Of a stretch of DNA of 64,000 nucleotides, positions 6,882-17,063 are shown one piece after another. Both the position numbers and the translations under genes were made by a program. Origin of the DNA: CAZYFH01 sp965249175 (GTDB lineage Bacteria; Acidobacteriota; Vicinamibacteria; Vicinamibacterales; UBA8438). A model generated the notes under the pieces. The model made no database searches and had not been told where the DNA came from. It saw only the letters and a list, made by a program, of their open reading frames with translations. The DNA is taken from the NCBI GenBank assembly GCA_965249175.1, contig OZ252227.1:3720001-3784000 (forward strand), written 5' to 3'. The first letter of the stretch is position 1; every line of letters starts with the position of its first letter.

Positions 6882-9317
6882 CTAGGCGAGCCGCCGGCCT
6901 TCCAGTTCGAGGCCCGCTGCGCGATAAGCCAGCACGCCGCCTTCGAGATACACCTCGACGTCGCCACGTTCCAGCCGGCCGCGAATCAGCTCCTCGGAGA
7001 GCGGGTCCTCGACGTAGCGCTGGATGGCACGCCGCAACGGACGAGCCCCATAGGAGCGGTCCTTGCAGGTGGCTTCGATGATCCAGTCCACGACATCGGA
7101 CGTGAGCGAGATTCGTAGATCCCTCGCCACCAGATTCTCGTTCAGCTGCTCGACGAGCATCCGCATGATCTGCCGCAGATCGTCGTCCGACAGCGCCTCG
7201 AAGACGATGATCTCGTCGACCCTGTTGACGAACTCCGGGTTGAACGTGCGCTTGACCTCGCTCAGCACCATGTCGGAGACGCTGCGCTGTATCTCGTGCG
7301 CATCCGCCGACTGGAATCCGACCGACGCCTTCTTCTGGATATAGCGGGCCCCGATGTTCGAGGTCATGATGATGATGGTGTTCTTGAAGTTGACCCGGTT
7401 GCCCAGCCCGTCCGTCAGATGCCCGTCTTCGAACACCTGCAACAAGATGTTGAACAGATCCGGGTGCGCCTTCTCGATCTCGTCGAGTAGCACGACGGAG
7501 TACGGATGCCGCTTGACTTTCTCGGTCAGCTGCCCGCCTTCCTCGTGGCCGACGTAGCCTGGAGGAGACCCGATCAACTTCGACACTGAGTGCTTCTCCA
7601 TGTACTCGGACATGTCGAAGCGAATGAGCGCCGTATCGCTCGCGAACAGGAAGTTGGCGAGGGCCCTGGCCAGCTCCGTCTTGCCCACACCGGTCGGCCC
7701 GAGAAAGACAAAACTCCCCACCGGTCGATGCGGCGACTTGAGCCCGGCGCGGGAGCGACGGATGGCGCGGGCCAGGGCGGAGATCGCCCGCTCCTGGCTG
7801 ATCACGCGCCGGTGCAGGTCCTCCTCCATGCTGAGCAACCTGGCGCTCTCGTCCTGGTTGATGGACGTGAGCGGCACGCCGGTCCACTTCGACACGACCT
7901 CGTCGATGTCGTGCTTGGATACCTCGATGGCGTGCGCGCCGGTTTTGACGTCGAACTTCTCACGCACGACCTGGAGGTTCTCTCGCGCGAGGACCTCCTG
8001 CTCGCGAAAGAACTGCGCTCGCTCGTAGTCCTTCTGTGCGGTCGCGCCCTCCATCTGCTCGAACGCCACGCGAATGCTCTTGTTAATCTCGCTGAACTCT
8101 TCGCTGTAGCCAGCCTCGCGCAGCTTGGCGCGCGCCCCCGCCTCGTCGATCAGATCGATCGCCTTGTCCGGCAGGAAGCGATCGGTAATGTAGCGACTCG
8201 ACTGATATACAGCCGATTCCATCGCGTCGGGCGTGTACGTGACGTGGTGAAAGCTCTCGTACCGGTCCTTGATGCCGTTGAGGATCTCGAGTGACTCGGC
8301 CTCGGTCGGCGGCTCGACCTTGATGGCTTGAAACCGTCGTTCGAGCGACCGATCCTTCTCGATGTACTTTCGGTATTCAGAGGGCGTCGTGGCGCCGATG
8401 CAGCGAATCTCCCCGCGAGACAGCGCCGGCTTCAGAATGTTGGCCGCATCGAGCGACCCCTCGGCCGACCCAGCGCCCACCAGGGTGTGGAGCTCGTCGA
8501 TGAAGATAATGATGTTCGGGTTCTCGGTCAGCTCCTTCATGATCGCCTTCAGGCGTTCCTCGAACTGACCGCGATACTTCGTGCCGGCGACAATCAGCGA
8601 GATGTCGAGCGCCAGCAGCCGTTTATCGGCGAGGAAGTGCGGCACGTCGCCGCAGACGATTTTCTGCGCCAACCCCTCCACGATGGCGGTCTTCCCGACG
8701 CCCGGCTCGCCGATGAGCACCGCGTTGTTCTTGGTGCGACGGCAGAGCACTTGCTGTACCCGCTCTATTTCGGTCGTCCGGCCCACCAGCGGGTCGAGAC
8801 CGTTCTTCGTCGCCGCGTCGGACAGGTCGCGACTGAACTCCGCCAACAGCGGCGTTTCCTTGACCCGCGTCAGCGTCGTTTTCTCGTTCAGCAACTGCAC
8901 GATGTCCTCGCGCACCGTGTTCAACCGCATGCCCTTCTCGGACAGGATGGTCGACGCCACCGAGCGCTCCTCGCGGAGAATGCCCAGCAGGAGATGCTCG
9001 GTCCCGATGTAGTTGTGCAAGAGGCGATCGGCCTCCTCAGCGGCAAACTGCAACACGCGCTTGGTCTCGGTGCTGAACGGGATCTCGACGGACGTCGAGA
9101 CCTTCTCCCGAAAGACGGTACGTCCTTCGATGTCCTTGCGGATGTTTTCGAGCGCGAGATGAGACCGGGCGAAGATCCGGCTGGTGAGACCCTTGCCTTC
9201 GCGGATCAACCCGAGCAGGAGATGCTCGGTCTCGATGGAGATGCTGCCGAGCTGACTGGCTTCGTAGCGGGCGAAGAACAATACACGCCGCGCTCGTTCC
9301 GTGTAGCGTTCAAACAT
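6882..9317 (-). CDS. clpC: ClpC-type AAA+ unfoldase, ATP-binding subunit of Clp protease
   Basis: 811 residues. Two Clp_N repeats (each with TEHLLLG) lead into AAA domain 1 (Walker A GEPGVGKT, Walker B IIIFIDELH), a middle coiled-coil (M) domain, and AAA domain 2 (Walker A GPTGVGKT, Walker B VVLLDEIEKAHPD), then the C-terminal D2-small domain. It unfolds damaged or tagged proteins with ATP and feeds them to ClpP in the cytoplasm; the N- and M-domains are where adaptor proteins bind in other ClpC enzymes. A good sigma70-type promoter with an inverted repeat lies just upstream (9371-9419). The gene stands alone between lolD and bamA. Confidence 0.94.
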   Translation of the reverse strand: MFERYTERARRVLFFARYEASQLGSISIETEHLLLGLIREGKGLTSRIFARSHLALENIRKDIEGRTVFREKVSTSVEIPFSTETKRVLQFAAEEADRLLHNYIGTEHLLLGILREERSVASTILSEKGMRLNTVREDIVQLLNEKTTLTRVKETPLLAEFSRDLSDAATKNGLDPLVGRTTEIERVQQVLCRRTKNNAVLIGEPGVGKTAIVEGLAQKIVCGDVPHFLADKRLLALDISLIVAGTKYRGQFEERLKAIMKELTENPNIIIFIDELHTLVGAGSAEGSLDAANILKPALSRGEIRCIGATTPSEYRKYIEKDRSLERRFQAIKVEPPTEAESLEILNGIKDRYESFHHVTYTPDAMESAVYQSSRYITDRFLPDKAIDLIDEAGARAKLREAGYSEEFSEINKSIRVAFEQMEGATAQKDYERAQFFREQEVLARENLQVVREKFDVKTGAHAIEVSKHDIDEVVSKWTGVPLTSINQDESARLLSMEEDLHRRVISQERAISALARAIRRSRAGLKSPHRPVGSFVFLGPTGVGKTELARALANFLFASDTALIRFDMSEYMEKHSVSKLIGSPPGYVGHEEGGQLTEKVKRHPYSVVLLDEIEKAHPDLFNILLQVFEDGHLTDGLGNRVNFKNTIIIMTSNIGARYIQKKASVGFQSADAHEIQRSVSDMVLSEVKRTFNPEFVNRVDEIIVFEALSDDDLRQIMRMLVEQLNENLVARDLRISLTSDVVDWIIEATCKDRSYGARPLRRAIQRYVEDPLSEELIRGRLERGDVEVYLEGGVLAYRAAGLELEGRRLA

Positions 9318-9370
9318 CGACCCACCCAGACACGTCGAGTCGCCAGACTGGTGAGGCGGCCCGCATCTCG

Positions 9371-9399
9371 ATTATAGGGCATCGGCCGGCCCGCGCCAA
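9371..9399 (-). promoter_or_regulatory. Promoter of clpC
   Basis: On the minus strand, TTGGCG (9399-9394), a 17-base spacer and a perfect TATAAT (9376-9371) lie about 55 bases before the clpC ATG. Spacing and -10 box are consensus for the housekeeping sigma factor. Confidence 0.75.
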
Positions 9400-9419
9400 T
9401 TTTGGTTCTTGCCCAAAAT
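9399..9419 (-). promoter_or_regulatory. Inverted repeat touching the clpC -35 box
   Basis: A perfect 7-base inverted repeat (ATTTTGG / CCAAAAT, 7-base loop) abuts and slightly overlaps the -35 hexamer of the clpC promoter. It could be a repressor site for the stress-induced clpC gene, or a weak transcription stop after lolD, which ends at 9441; no T-run follows. It does not match CtsR or CIRCE boxes. Confidence 0.4.
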
Positions 9420-9440
9420 CAAGCACTTCGCGAGTGTCGA

Positions 9441-10115
9441 TCACGCGGAACGGAGCTGGCCGTTCTCGAGATGCAGCACGCGGTCGCACGCGCTCGCGAG
9501 TCGCTGATTGTGGGTCGCGATGACCGACGTCAGGCCATGACGCCCGTGGATCTCGCGGAGCAGCTGGTGCAGTGCTTCTCCAGTCGCTTCGTCGAGATCC
9601 CCGGTCGGCTCGTCCGCGAGCAGCAGCGCGGGGCGCATCACGAGCGCGCGCGCCACAGCCACCCGCTGCTGCTCGCCGCCGGAGAGCATGCCCGGGCGGT
9701 GCGTCAGCCGGTCGCCAAGACCGACCTGCGCGAGCAGCGACCCTGCCCGCGCGCGCGCTTCGTCATTGGGTAGCCGGGCGATACGCATCGGCATCTCGGC
9801 GTTCTCGACGGCGCTGAATTCCGGCAGCAAGTGATGGAACTGAAACACAAACCCGATGTGACGGTTGCGAAACGCGACCAGCTCGGCCTCCGTCAACCCG
9901 GCAAGCTCGGTCTCCGCAACGCGCACGGCACCGTGATCGGCTTGGTCCAGCCCGCCGACGAGATGCATGAATGTGCTCTTGCCGACGCCCGAGGCGCCAA
10001 CGATCGCGACCATTTCGCCGGCCTCGACCGCCAGATCGAGGCCCCGAATCACTGGCAGCGAGCGGCCGCCCACGTGGTAGGACTTGGAGAGCTGGGAGAT
10101 TTCGAGGAACGGCAA
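9441..10115 (-). CDS. lolD: Lipoprotein-releasing ABC transporter ATPase LolD
   Basis: 224 residues, the normal LolD length. Walker A GASGVGKST (40-48), Q-loop in FVFQFHHLLPEFSAVEN (the HLLPEF segment is typical of LolD), signature LSGGEQQR, Walker B LLLADEPTGDLD, and H-loop THNQ are all intact. It powers extraction of lipoproteins from the inner membrane for delivery to the outer membrane. The LolC/E permease gene lies 56 bases upstream in the same direction; together they would form the LolCDE-type complex. Confidence 0.92.
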   Translation of the reverse strand: MPFLEISQLSKSYHVGGRSLPVIRGLDLAVEAGEMVAIVGASGVGKSTFMHLVGGLDQADHGAVRVAETELAGLTEAELVAFRNRHIGFVFQFHHLLPEFSAVENAEMPMRIARLPNDEARARAGSLLAQVGLGDRLTHRPGMLSGGEQQRVAVARALVMRPALLLADEPTGDLDEATGEALHQLLREIHGRHGLTSVIATHNQRLASACDRVLHLENGQLRSA

Positions 10116-10171
10116 GGGGTAGGGGCCCCGGTGATCCTGGGTCTTGAGACGTTGGTCTTAGGTGTGAGCGC

Positions 10172-11407
10172 TCACTGATACCGCAGCGCTTCAGCCGGAT
10201 CCAATCGCGATGCCTGTCGTGACGGGTAGACCGTGGCCACGAAGCAGATCAATATGGCCGAGATGACGACGACGACGAAGTCAACGGGCTCCACGGTGAA
10301 CGGCAAGTATGGAATCTGGTAAAACTCCATCGGCAGCCGCACCAGCCGATAGCGGTCCATCACCGTCGAGATCGTGTATCCGGCCGCCGCGCCAGCAGTC
10401 GTCCCGATCGCGCCGATGATGACGCCCTGCAGGATGAAAATGGCGCGGATCGTGCGGGACGACGCGCCCATCGTCTTCAAGATTGCGATGTCGCGGCTCC
10501 GCTCCATCACCATCATGATGAGTGACGCGACGATGTGGAGTGCCCCGACGAGGACGATCAGGCCGATCGCGATCGAGACCGCGGTCTTCTCCAACCAGAG
10601 CGCCGAGAAGAGCGACTGGTTCAGTCGCGACCAATCTTCGGTCATGTAAGCGGGGCCCAGCAGGTCGGGGATCGAATCGGCTACCTCGCGCGACGCGTAC
10701 AGGTCGTCGACCCGTACCTCCATCATCTCGACTTTGTCGATGTTGAAAAGGCGCTTGGCGACGTCGAGCGTGACGAACGCGTATGTCGTGTCGTATTCGA
10801 GGAGCCCCAGGCTGAAGATACCGACGACCGCAAGCCGCCGGGGCCGCGGGAGCACACCCATGGGTGACGCCGACCCAGCGGTGGTCAGGAGCGTCACCTC
10901 GTCGCCGACGAACGCACCGAGCTTCTCGGCGACGCCCTGTCCGAGCACGATGCCGCCCACACCACGATGATGTGGCTTCTCGAGATCCGCGATCGAGCCG
11001 CGCCGCACAGAGACCACGACGTCGGTGACATCGGCCTCCAGGACCGGGTCGATCCCCTTGACGTTGATGAACACCTCGCCGTGGCGCGAGCGTGCCAGCG
11101 CTTTGCCCTGAATCGATGGCGCGGCGGCCAGCACCCGCGGCACCTCGCGCAGCCGCTCGGCCTCGTGACGGTAGTCCGCGAACCCGCCATCGACCACCTT
11201 CCAGACGTACACATGCGACTGCGACCCCAGAAGGCGGTCGCGAATGCCCTGCTCCATACCGGTCATCAGGGCGAGCGCAATCACCAGCGCCATGACGCCG
11301 ACCATCACGCCAACAATGCAGATGAGCGACGTACTGGCGATTGAGGCCTGTTTTCTCCGCGCCAGCAGGTAGCGCGTCGCGATGTAGAGCTCGAATGGCA
11401 CCTTCAT
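10172..11407 (-). CDS. lolC: LolC/LolE-family lipoprotein-releasing permease
   Basis: 411 residues with the FtsX/MacB permease plan: one N-terminal membrane helix right after the MKVPFELYIATRYL start, a large periplasmic domain (about 50-270), then three membrane helices at the C-terminus ending at ASRLDPAEALRYQ. The start ATG at 11407 fits the family; a GTG at 11428 would overlap lysS by 11 bases. Only one permease gene is present, so it may act as a homodimer or 'LolF'-like permease with LolD, but a second copy elsewhere cannot be excluded. Confidence 0.9.
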   Translation of the reverse strand: MKVPFELYIATRYLLARRKQASIASTSLICIVGVMVGVMALVIALALMTGMEQGIRDRLLGSQSHVYVWKVVDGGFADYRHEAERLREVPRVLAAAPSIQGKALARSRHGEVFINVKGIDPVLEADVTDVVVSVRRGSIADLEKPHHRGVGGIVLGQGVAEKLGAFVGDEVTLLTTAGSASPMGVLPRPRRLAVVGIFSLGLLEYDTTYAFVTLDVAKRLFNIDKVEMMEVRVDDLYASREVADSIPDLLGPAYMTEDWSRLNQSLFSALWLEKTAVSIAIGLIVLVGALHIVASLIMMVMERSRDIAILKTMGASSRTIRAIFILQGVIIGAIGTTAGAAAGYTISTVMDRYRLVRLPMEFYQIPYLPFTVEPVDFVVVVISAILICFVATVYPSRQASRLDPAEALRYQ

Positions 11408-11417
11408 GGCAGCATAC

Positions 11418-12936
<1,519 letters not shown>

Positions 12937-12947
<11 letters not shown>

Positions 12948-13392
12948 GCGCTTCCGGGCTTTCGACGATCTCACGACGCACGCTGTCCAGCACCCCGTTG
13001 ATGAAGGCCACCGACTTGTCGCCGCTGAACGTCTTGGCCAGCTCGAGCGCCTCATCGATGACGACAGGCGGCGGCGTGTCCGCACCGAGGAGCTCGTAGA
13101 TCGCCATTCGCAGGATCAGCCGATCGAGCACCGCCATCCGGGACAGCCGCCAGTTCTGGGCGTGCGTCTCGATGAGCGGATCGATTTCCTCTGCGCGCGC
13201 GGCCGCGCCGCGCGCGAGTGCTGTCGCAAAGGCCCGTCGCGACGCCGGCGCCGGATGCACCGTCCAGTACAGCTCGATGGCGTCGTCGACCGTCGCCTCC
13301 GCAAGACGGCCGATTTCCCACTGATACAGGAGCTGGAGCGCGGCTTCCCGCCCGCGATGCCGTTCGACGCGGTGCGAAGAGGTCGTGGTCAC
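12937..13392 (-). CDS. nusB: Transcription antitermination factor NusB
   Basis: 151 residues, all-helical NusB fold: the arginine-rich start (HRGREAALQLLYQWEIG) and the C-terminal DEALELAKTFSGDKSVAFINGVLD motif are typical. NusB with NusE/S10 binds boxA RNA and supports rRNA antitermination. The start is GTG 13392, whose GTGA overlaps the ribH stop, as in the common ribH-nusB arrangement; a longer open frame upstream is low-complexity shadow of ribH. Confidence 0.92.
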
Positions 13393-13880
13393 TCCGCTGC
13401 CCCGCCCCCCCCCGCGGGCAGCGCGCGCACGACGTTGGCGCTCTGCACCGCGGCCATCGCCGCCTCCCACCCTTTGTTCGCCGGTCCGGCACCAGCGCGC
13501 GCCTGTGCCTCCTCCTCGGTGTTCGTCGTCAGGACCCCGAACGTGATCGGGACGCCGGTCGCCAGTGACGCGGTCGTGATCCCATGGGCCACCGCCGACG
13601 CGATGTAGTCGAAATGCGGTGTCTCACCCCGAATGATGCACCCGAGACAGACGAGCGCGTCGAAGGACCCAGATGCCGCCGCGCGTCGCGCGACGAGCGG
13701 AATCTCGAACGCGCCCGACAGCGTGATGACCGTCACGGTCCGCGCGTTGGCGAGCGACAAGGCGGCCAGGGCGCCCTCGCGCAACGAGTCGGTCACCGAA
13801 CCGTGATAGACCGACACGATGACGCCGATGCGCAGCCCGGACGCGTCACCCGCGCCATCGATGACCGGGCGGTCCTTCAT
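13389..13880 (-). CDS. ribH: 6,7-dimethyl-8-ribityllumazine synthase
   Basis: 163 residues. Conserved elements: SVYHGSVTDSLREGA near the start, GAFEIPLVARRAA (substrate binding), CLGCIIRGETPHFDYI with the catalytic His, and GVLTTNTEEEAQARAG. It condenses 5-amino-6-ribitylaminouracil with dihydroxybutanone phosphate, the penultimate step of riboflavin synthesis, normally as a 60-mer or pentamer. ATG 13880 overlaps the TGA of the upstream crotonase gene. The other rib genes are not in this window. Confidence 0.92.
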   Translation of the reverse strand: MKDRPVIDGAGDASGLRIGVIVSVYHGSVTDSLREGALAALSLANARTVTVITLSGAFEIPLVARRAAASGSFDALVCLGCIIRGETPHFDYIASAVAHGITTASLATGVPITFGVLTTNTEEEAQARAGAGPANKGWEAAMAAVQSANVVRALPAGGGGAAE

Positions 13881-14659
13881 GACCCCGTGAAGCTCGGCCG
13901 TCGCTTCTCGAGAAAGGCGCGGGTACCCTCGCGCCAGTCCTCGGTCCCGGCCGCGAGACCGAAGAGCGACGCCTCGAGGGCGCACCCCTCCCGCAGCGAC
14001 ATCTGCATCCCGTCCTGGACCGCCTCGAGAATGTGACGCGCGGCGACCGGCGCCTTGGACGCCAGCACGTCCGCCAACGACCGGGCCGCGGTCATGAGCT
14101 CGTCCGCCGGCACGACACGGTTGACCAGGCCGATGCGCCATGCCTCCTCGGCGGAGACCGGCTCGCCGGTGAGCATCAGCTCGAGCGCTCTCCCGCTGCC
14201 GACGAGTCGGGGTAGGCGCTGTGTCCCGCCATAGCCTGGCAGGAGGCCGAGTGAGATCTCGGGCTGCCCGATCTTGGCCGTGTCGGCCGCGATCCGCACG
14301 GTGCAAGCCATCGCAATCTCGCAGCCGCCACCCAGGGCGTAGCCGTTGATGGCGGCGATGACCGGCTTCCCCATTCGTTCGAGGGCGTCACACATGGCCT
14401 GGCCGCGCTGCGCGAACGCCTGCGCCGATGCGGGCGTCAGTGTGGCGAGCTCGGCGATATCCGCGCCGGCCACGAATGCGCGATCACCGGCGCCCGTGAG
14501 AATCACAACCCGCACGTCTCGGTCGATGGCCAGCGCGTCGACCAACGCGCGCAGCTCAGACACGGTCTCGACGTTGAGGGCGTTGCGGGCCGACGGACGA
14601 TTGACCGTCACGACGGCAATGGCGCCACTGCGCTCGACGACGACGTGCGTGTCTGTCAT
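13877..14659 (-). CDS. Enoyl-CoA hydratase/isomerase (crotonase family)
   Basis: 260 residues, a typical crotonase. The CoA/oxyanion-hole region AFVAGADIAEL and NGYALGGGCEIAMACTVRIA, plus PEISLGLLPGYGGTQRLPRLVG, retain both catalytic glutamates (in GGGCE and PEISLG), so it should be an active hydratase acting on trans-2-enoyl-CoA (crotonyl-like chain). Start ATG 14659 overlaps the TGA of the VanZ-like gene. In this operon it accompanies an acyl-CoA dehydrogenase (19404-20585), meaB and methylmalonyl-CoA epimerase, which suggests short-chain or branched-chain acyl-CoA breakdown; the exact substrate cannot be read from sequence. Confidence 0.88.
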   Translation of the reverse strand: MTDTHVVVERSGAIAVVTVNRPSARNALNVETVSELRALVDALAIDRDVRVVILTGAGDRAFVAGADIAELATLTPASAQAFAQRGQAMCDALERMGKPVIAAINGYALGGGCEIAMACTVRIAADTAKIGQPEISLGLLPGYGGTQRLPRLVGSGRALELMLTGEPVSAEEAWRIGLVNRVVPADELMTAARSLADVLASKAPVAARHILEAVQDGMQMSLREGCALEASLFGLAAGTEDWREGTRAFLEKRRPSFTGS

Positions 14660-15060
14660 GGGTGTGGTCGGTTTCGAAAAACTATACTCCACGCCCAGAC
14701 GACCGCCGCGCCCGCCATCGCGCCAATCGTGTCGGCCACGAGGTCACGTGCCTCGGCGGTGCGTCCCGGCACGAACGACTGATGCCATTCGTCGGTCACA
14801 CCGTAGAGCGCCGAGACGAGGACGGCGGAGATGACCGCCGCGAACGTGACACCGCGCCAGTGCCGGTCGGTGATCCCGCGCAACACGAGCATGGCCAGCA
14901 CGGCGTAGGCCGCGGCATGCGCGCCCACGTCGGGCACGTTGCCGGGTGGCTCCGGTGGGCTCGACATCGAGGACACGCCGAAAATCGCCGCCATCAGTAT
15001 CACGGCGGGTCCCCAGGACGAGAGGGCACGCTGGATCCCAACGCGCGGCGAAGGTGTCAC
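14656..15060 (-). CDS. VanZ-like family membrane protein
   Basis: 134 residues with four predicted membrane helices and the VanZ-family signature in its second half, TDEWHQSFVPGRTAEARDLVADTIG. VanZ of enterococci gives low-level teicoplanin resistance, but most bacterial homologues have no known function. The start is GTG 15060, overlapping the stop of the 57-residue gene upstream (GTGA); frames further upstream have no homology-like sequence. Part of a run of four small membrane proteins, 14656-16162. Confidence 0.8.
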   Translation of the reverse strand: MTPSPRVGIQRALSSWGPAVILMAAIFGVSSMSSPPEPPGNVPDVGAHAAAYAVLAMLVLRGITDRHWRGVTFAAVISAVLVSALYGVTDEWHQSFVPGRTAEARDLVADTIGAMAGAAVVWAWSIVFRNRPHP

Positions 15061-15230
15061 AGCGGGAACGGGTACAGCAGCCAACTCAGCACCACGCCGG
15101 TCACCATAAACCCGGCGAGCACGACGCCGCCGAATCGCACCTGTTCGGCCGGTTCGTCCCGGAGGAGCGCCGCGAAGACGACCGAGACGCACACCGCGAA
15201 CAAGAGCATCAGGACGAAATGGCTGGCCAT
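15057..15230 (-). CDS. Small two-helix membrane protein (57 residues)
   Basis: A 57-codon frame from ATG 15230 to TGA 15059-15057. The translation has two hydrophobic segments (about residues 5-22, LMLLFAVCVSVVFAALL, and 34-53, GVVLAGFMVTGVVLSWLL) joined by a short charged loop RDEPAEQVR. Its TGA overlaps the GTG of the VanZ-like gene, the same GTGA coupling used throughout this operon, which is the best evidence that it is real. Its own ribosome site is weak, and a perfect GGCTCC/GGAGCC hairpin lies between it and the upstream gene. Function unknown. Confidence 0.6.
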   Translation of the reverse strand: MASHFVLMLLFAVCVSVVFAALLRDEPAEQVRFGGVVLAGFMVTGVVLSWLLYPFPL

Positions 15231-15255
15231 GGAGGCATCATCAGGCTCCGGGAGC

Positions 15256-15642
15256 CTATTTGCGCCCGAGCGCGATATCGAAGGCGTCGATCACCACCAG
15301 CATGTTGAGCAGCCCGGCAACGATTAGAAACGTATTGCCGTGCTCATAGGTGGCGGCCACAACCGTACCCTCGCCGAACCCGAGCGCACGAGCCAGGAAG
15401 TACGGCACTCCGATGCCGAGGTCGGCCGCAGCGGCAAGGGCCACGAAGGGTTGGGCGAGGTCGAAGGGATGCACACGACCCTCGAGCCACAGCCCGACGA
15501 CGAACATGAACGGGAGCACGACGAGAAAGATGACACCTTTGGGCAATCGCCCCAACCACAGATGGCCCGCCCCCGGGACGGCCCAGGCGATGGCACAGAT
15601 AAACGCCGCCGCCCCCGGTGCCCCCGTCCTAGCCCGATTCAT
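15256..15642 (-). CDS. Small membrane protein of the DUF6677 type
   Basis: 128 residues, four predicted membrane helices. The N-terminal AWAVPGAGHLWLGRLPKG stretch is typical of small 'PGAGHxxxG' membrane proteins (DUF6677/TM2-like) common in acidobacteria; the C-terminus ends in a helix followed by GRK. Start at ATG 15642 (MNRARTG) overlaps the DUF2085 gene by 14 bases, suggesting coupled translation. No enzymatic motif is visible and the function is unknown. Confidence 0.7.
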   Translation of the reverse strand: MNRARTGAPGAAAFICAIAWAVPGAGHLWLGRLPKGVIFLVVLPFMFVVGLWLEGRVHPFDLAQPFVALAAAADLGIGVPYFLARALGFGEGTVVAATYEHGNTFLIVAGLLNMLVVIDAFDIALGRK

Positions 15643-16162
15643 CCGTGCCAAGTCTATCGTCTCCGAGGACACCGCCCAACGTCAGTCCCACGACGGCGGC
15701 GACGGCCGCGCTGAGCGGCACCGCAGCCACAGCGCGCACGACGTCAGTCACCTGGACGACACCGGCTGCCTCTGCAACGACCGTCACGGCGGTCGGGATC
15801 GCCGCGATGATCAGGAGCGCGCGCAGCCGTCCCCAGCCGGTGGGTCGGCCCTGGCGAGGGACACCCCGCCGCGTCACCAGCGGTAGGGCAAGCAGCAGCC
15901 CGAGCGGCGCGCCAGCATAGAGCCCCGAACAGCGGGCGCACACCGGTAACTGGGTCTCGTCGAGATGAAAAGACCGCGCGGCTTGCTGGTGGCACACCAC
16001 GCTGCCGACGACGTAGACCATCGTCGCCGCCACGAAGACCGGCTCCGTCGGCGCCACGTGCGTCACGACATACGGCGCGCTGACCAGCACGACCACCCAG
16101 AGCGCGGCCGCGAGCCCGAGACTGCTGACGACGACAACACCTTTTCTTGGTTTACAGCGCAT
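15629..16162 (-). CDS. DUF2085 family membrane protein
   Basis: 177 residues with several membrane helices and the hallmark DUF2085 block CHQQAARSFHLDETQLPVC followed by ARCSGLYAG: a conserved Cys-His and a CxxC pair that look like a metal or redox site facing one side of the membrane. No function has been established for the family. ATG 16162 overlaps the stop of the PfkB gene by 11 bases. With DUF6677, the 57-residue protein and VanZ it forms a compact membrane-protein set inside a metabolic operon. Confidence 0.82.
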   Translation of the reverse strand: MRCKPRKGVVVVSSLGLAAALWVVVLVSAPYVVTHVAPTEPVFVAATMVYVVGSVVCHQQAARSFHLDETQLPVCARCSGLYAGAPLGLLLALPLVTRRGVPRQGRPTGWGRLRALLIIAAIPTAVTVVAEAAGVVQVTDVVRAVAAVPLSAAVAAVVGLTLGGVLGDDRLGTDESG

Positions 16163-17063
16163 CGAAGTGCGTCAGCCGCTTGAACGCGCCGAAGCGGCTC
16201 GAGATCTCGGCCTGTTCCAGCCTGAGGAGACGGCCCAAGCCGAAGTCCTCGACCGAGAACGATGCCAGCGTCGACCCGGCGATCATGGCCTGTGCGATCA
16301 CGTCGTCCGTGGGCGCTGGGGCCGCGGCCAGATAGCCGACCAATCCGCCAGCGAAGCTGTCGCCGGCCCCCGTCGGGTCTCGGACATCCTCGAGCGGCAA
16401 CCCCGGCACCGCGAAGAACCCCTCGCCTCGCGTCATCAAGACGCCGTGTTCGCCCCGCTTGATGATCACGCGACCCGGTCCCATGGCCTGTATGGCGCGA
16501 GCGGCCTTGACCAGGTTGCCCTCGCCGCTCAATTGCCGCGCCTCCTCGTCGTTGATGATCACCGCATCGACACGCCCCAGCACCGCGCGCAGCTCGGTCG
16601 GCGTGCCCTCTATCCAATAGTTCATCGTATCGAGCGCCACAAACGAGGGCGCGGTGACCTGGTCGAGCACATCGAGCTGCAGCGCCGGATGGATGTTGGC
16701 CAGGAACACGATGGGACTCGAGCGGAACGACTCCGGGATGTGCGGCCGAAAGGACTCGAACACGTTCAGGTGCGTATAGATGGTCTCGCGCGTGTTGAGG
16801 TCCTGCCCGTACTCGCCGCGCCATCGGAAGGTATCGCCCGGCACGCGCTGGAGCCCCTCGAGGTCGATCCGGCGTCCACCGAACACCTGGACCTGCTCGT
16901 CGCCGAAGTCGTCTCCGACCACACCGACGAGGCGGACGTCCGCGAAGAACGATGCCGCGACGCTGAAGAACGTCGCCGCGCCGCCTACCATGCGCGACGC
17001 CTCACCGAACGGCGTCGTCACAGAATCGAAGGCGACGGATCCAACGGTCAGGATCGGCTTCAC
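16152..17063 (-). CDS. PfkB-family carbohydrate/nucleoside kinase
   Basis: 303 residues. N-terminal GSVAFDSVTTPFG and the GGAATFFSVAASFF glycine segment match PfkB signature 1; DPTGAGDSFAGG near residue 245 is signature 2 with the catalytic Asp. It phosphorylates a sugar or nucleoside hydroxyl with ATP. Start is GTG 17063, overlapping the stop of mtnP (GTGA). Being coupled to a methylthioadenosine/nucleoside phosphorylase hints at purine nucleoside or ribose salvage, for example adenosine- or ribokinase-like activity, but the substrate cannot be fixed from sequence. Confidence 0.85.
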   Translation of the reverse strand: MKPILTVGSVAFDSVTTPFGEASRMVGGAATFFSVAASFFADVRLVGVVGDDFGDEQVQVFGGRRIDLEGLQRVPGDTFRWRGEYGQDLNTRETIYTHLNVFESFRPHIPESFRSSPIVFLANIHPALQLDVLDQVTAPSFVALDTMNYWIEGTPTELRAVLGRVDAVIINDEEARQLSGEGNLVKAARAIQAMGPGRVIIKRGEHGVLMTRGEGFFAVPGLPLEDVRDPTGAGDSFAGGLVGYLAAAPAPTDDVIAQAMIAGSTLASFSVEDFGLGRLLRLEQAEISSRFGAFKRLTHFDAL

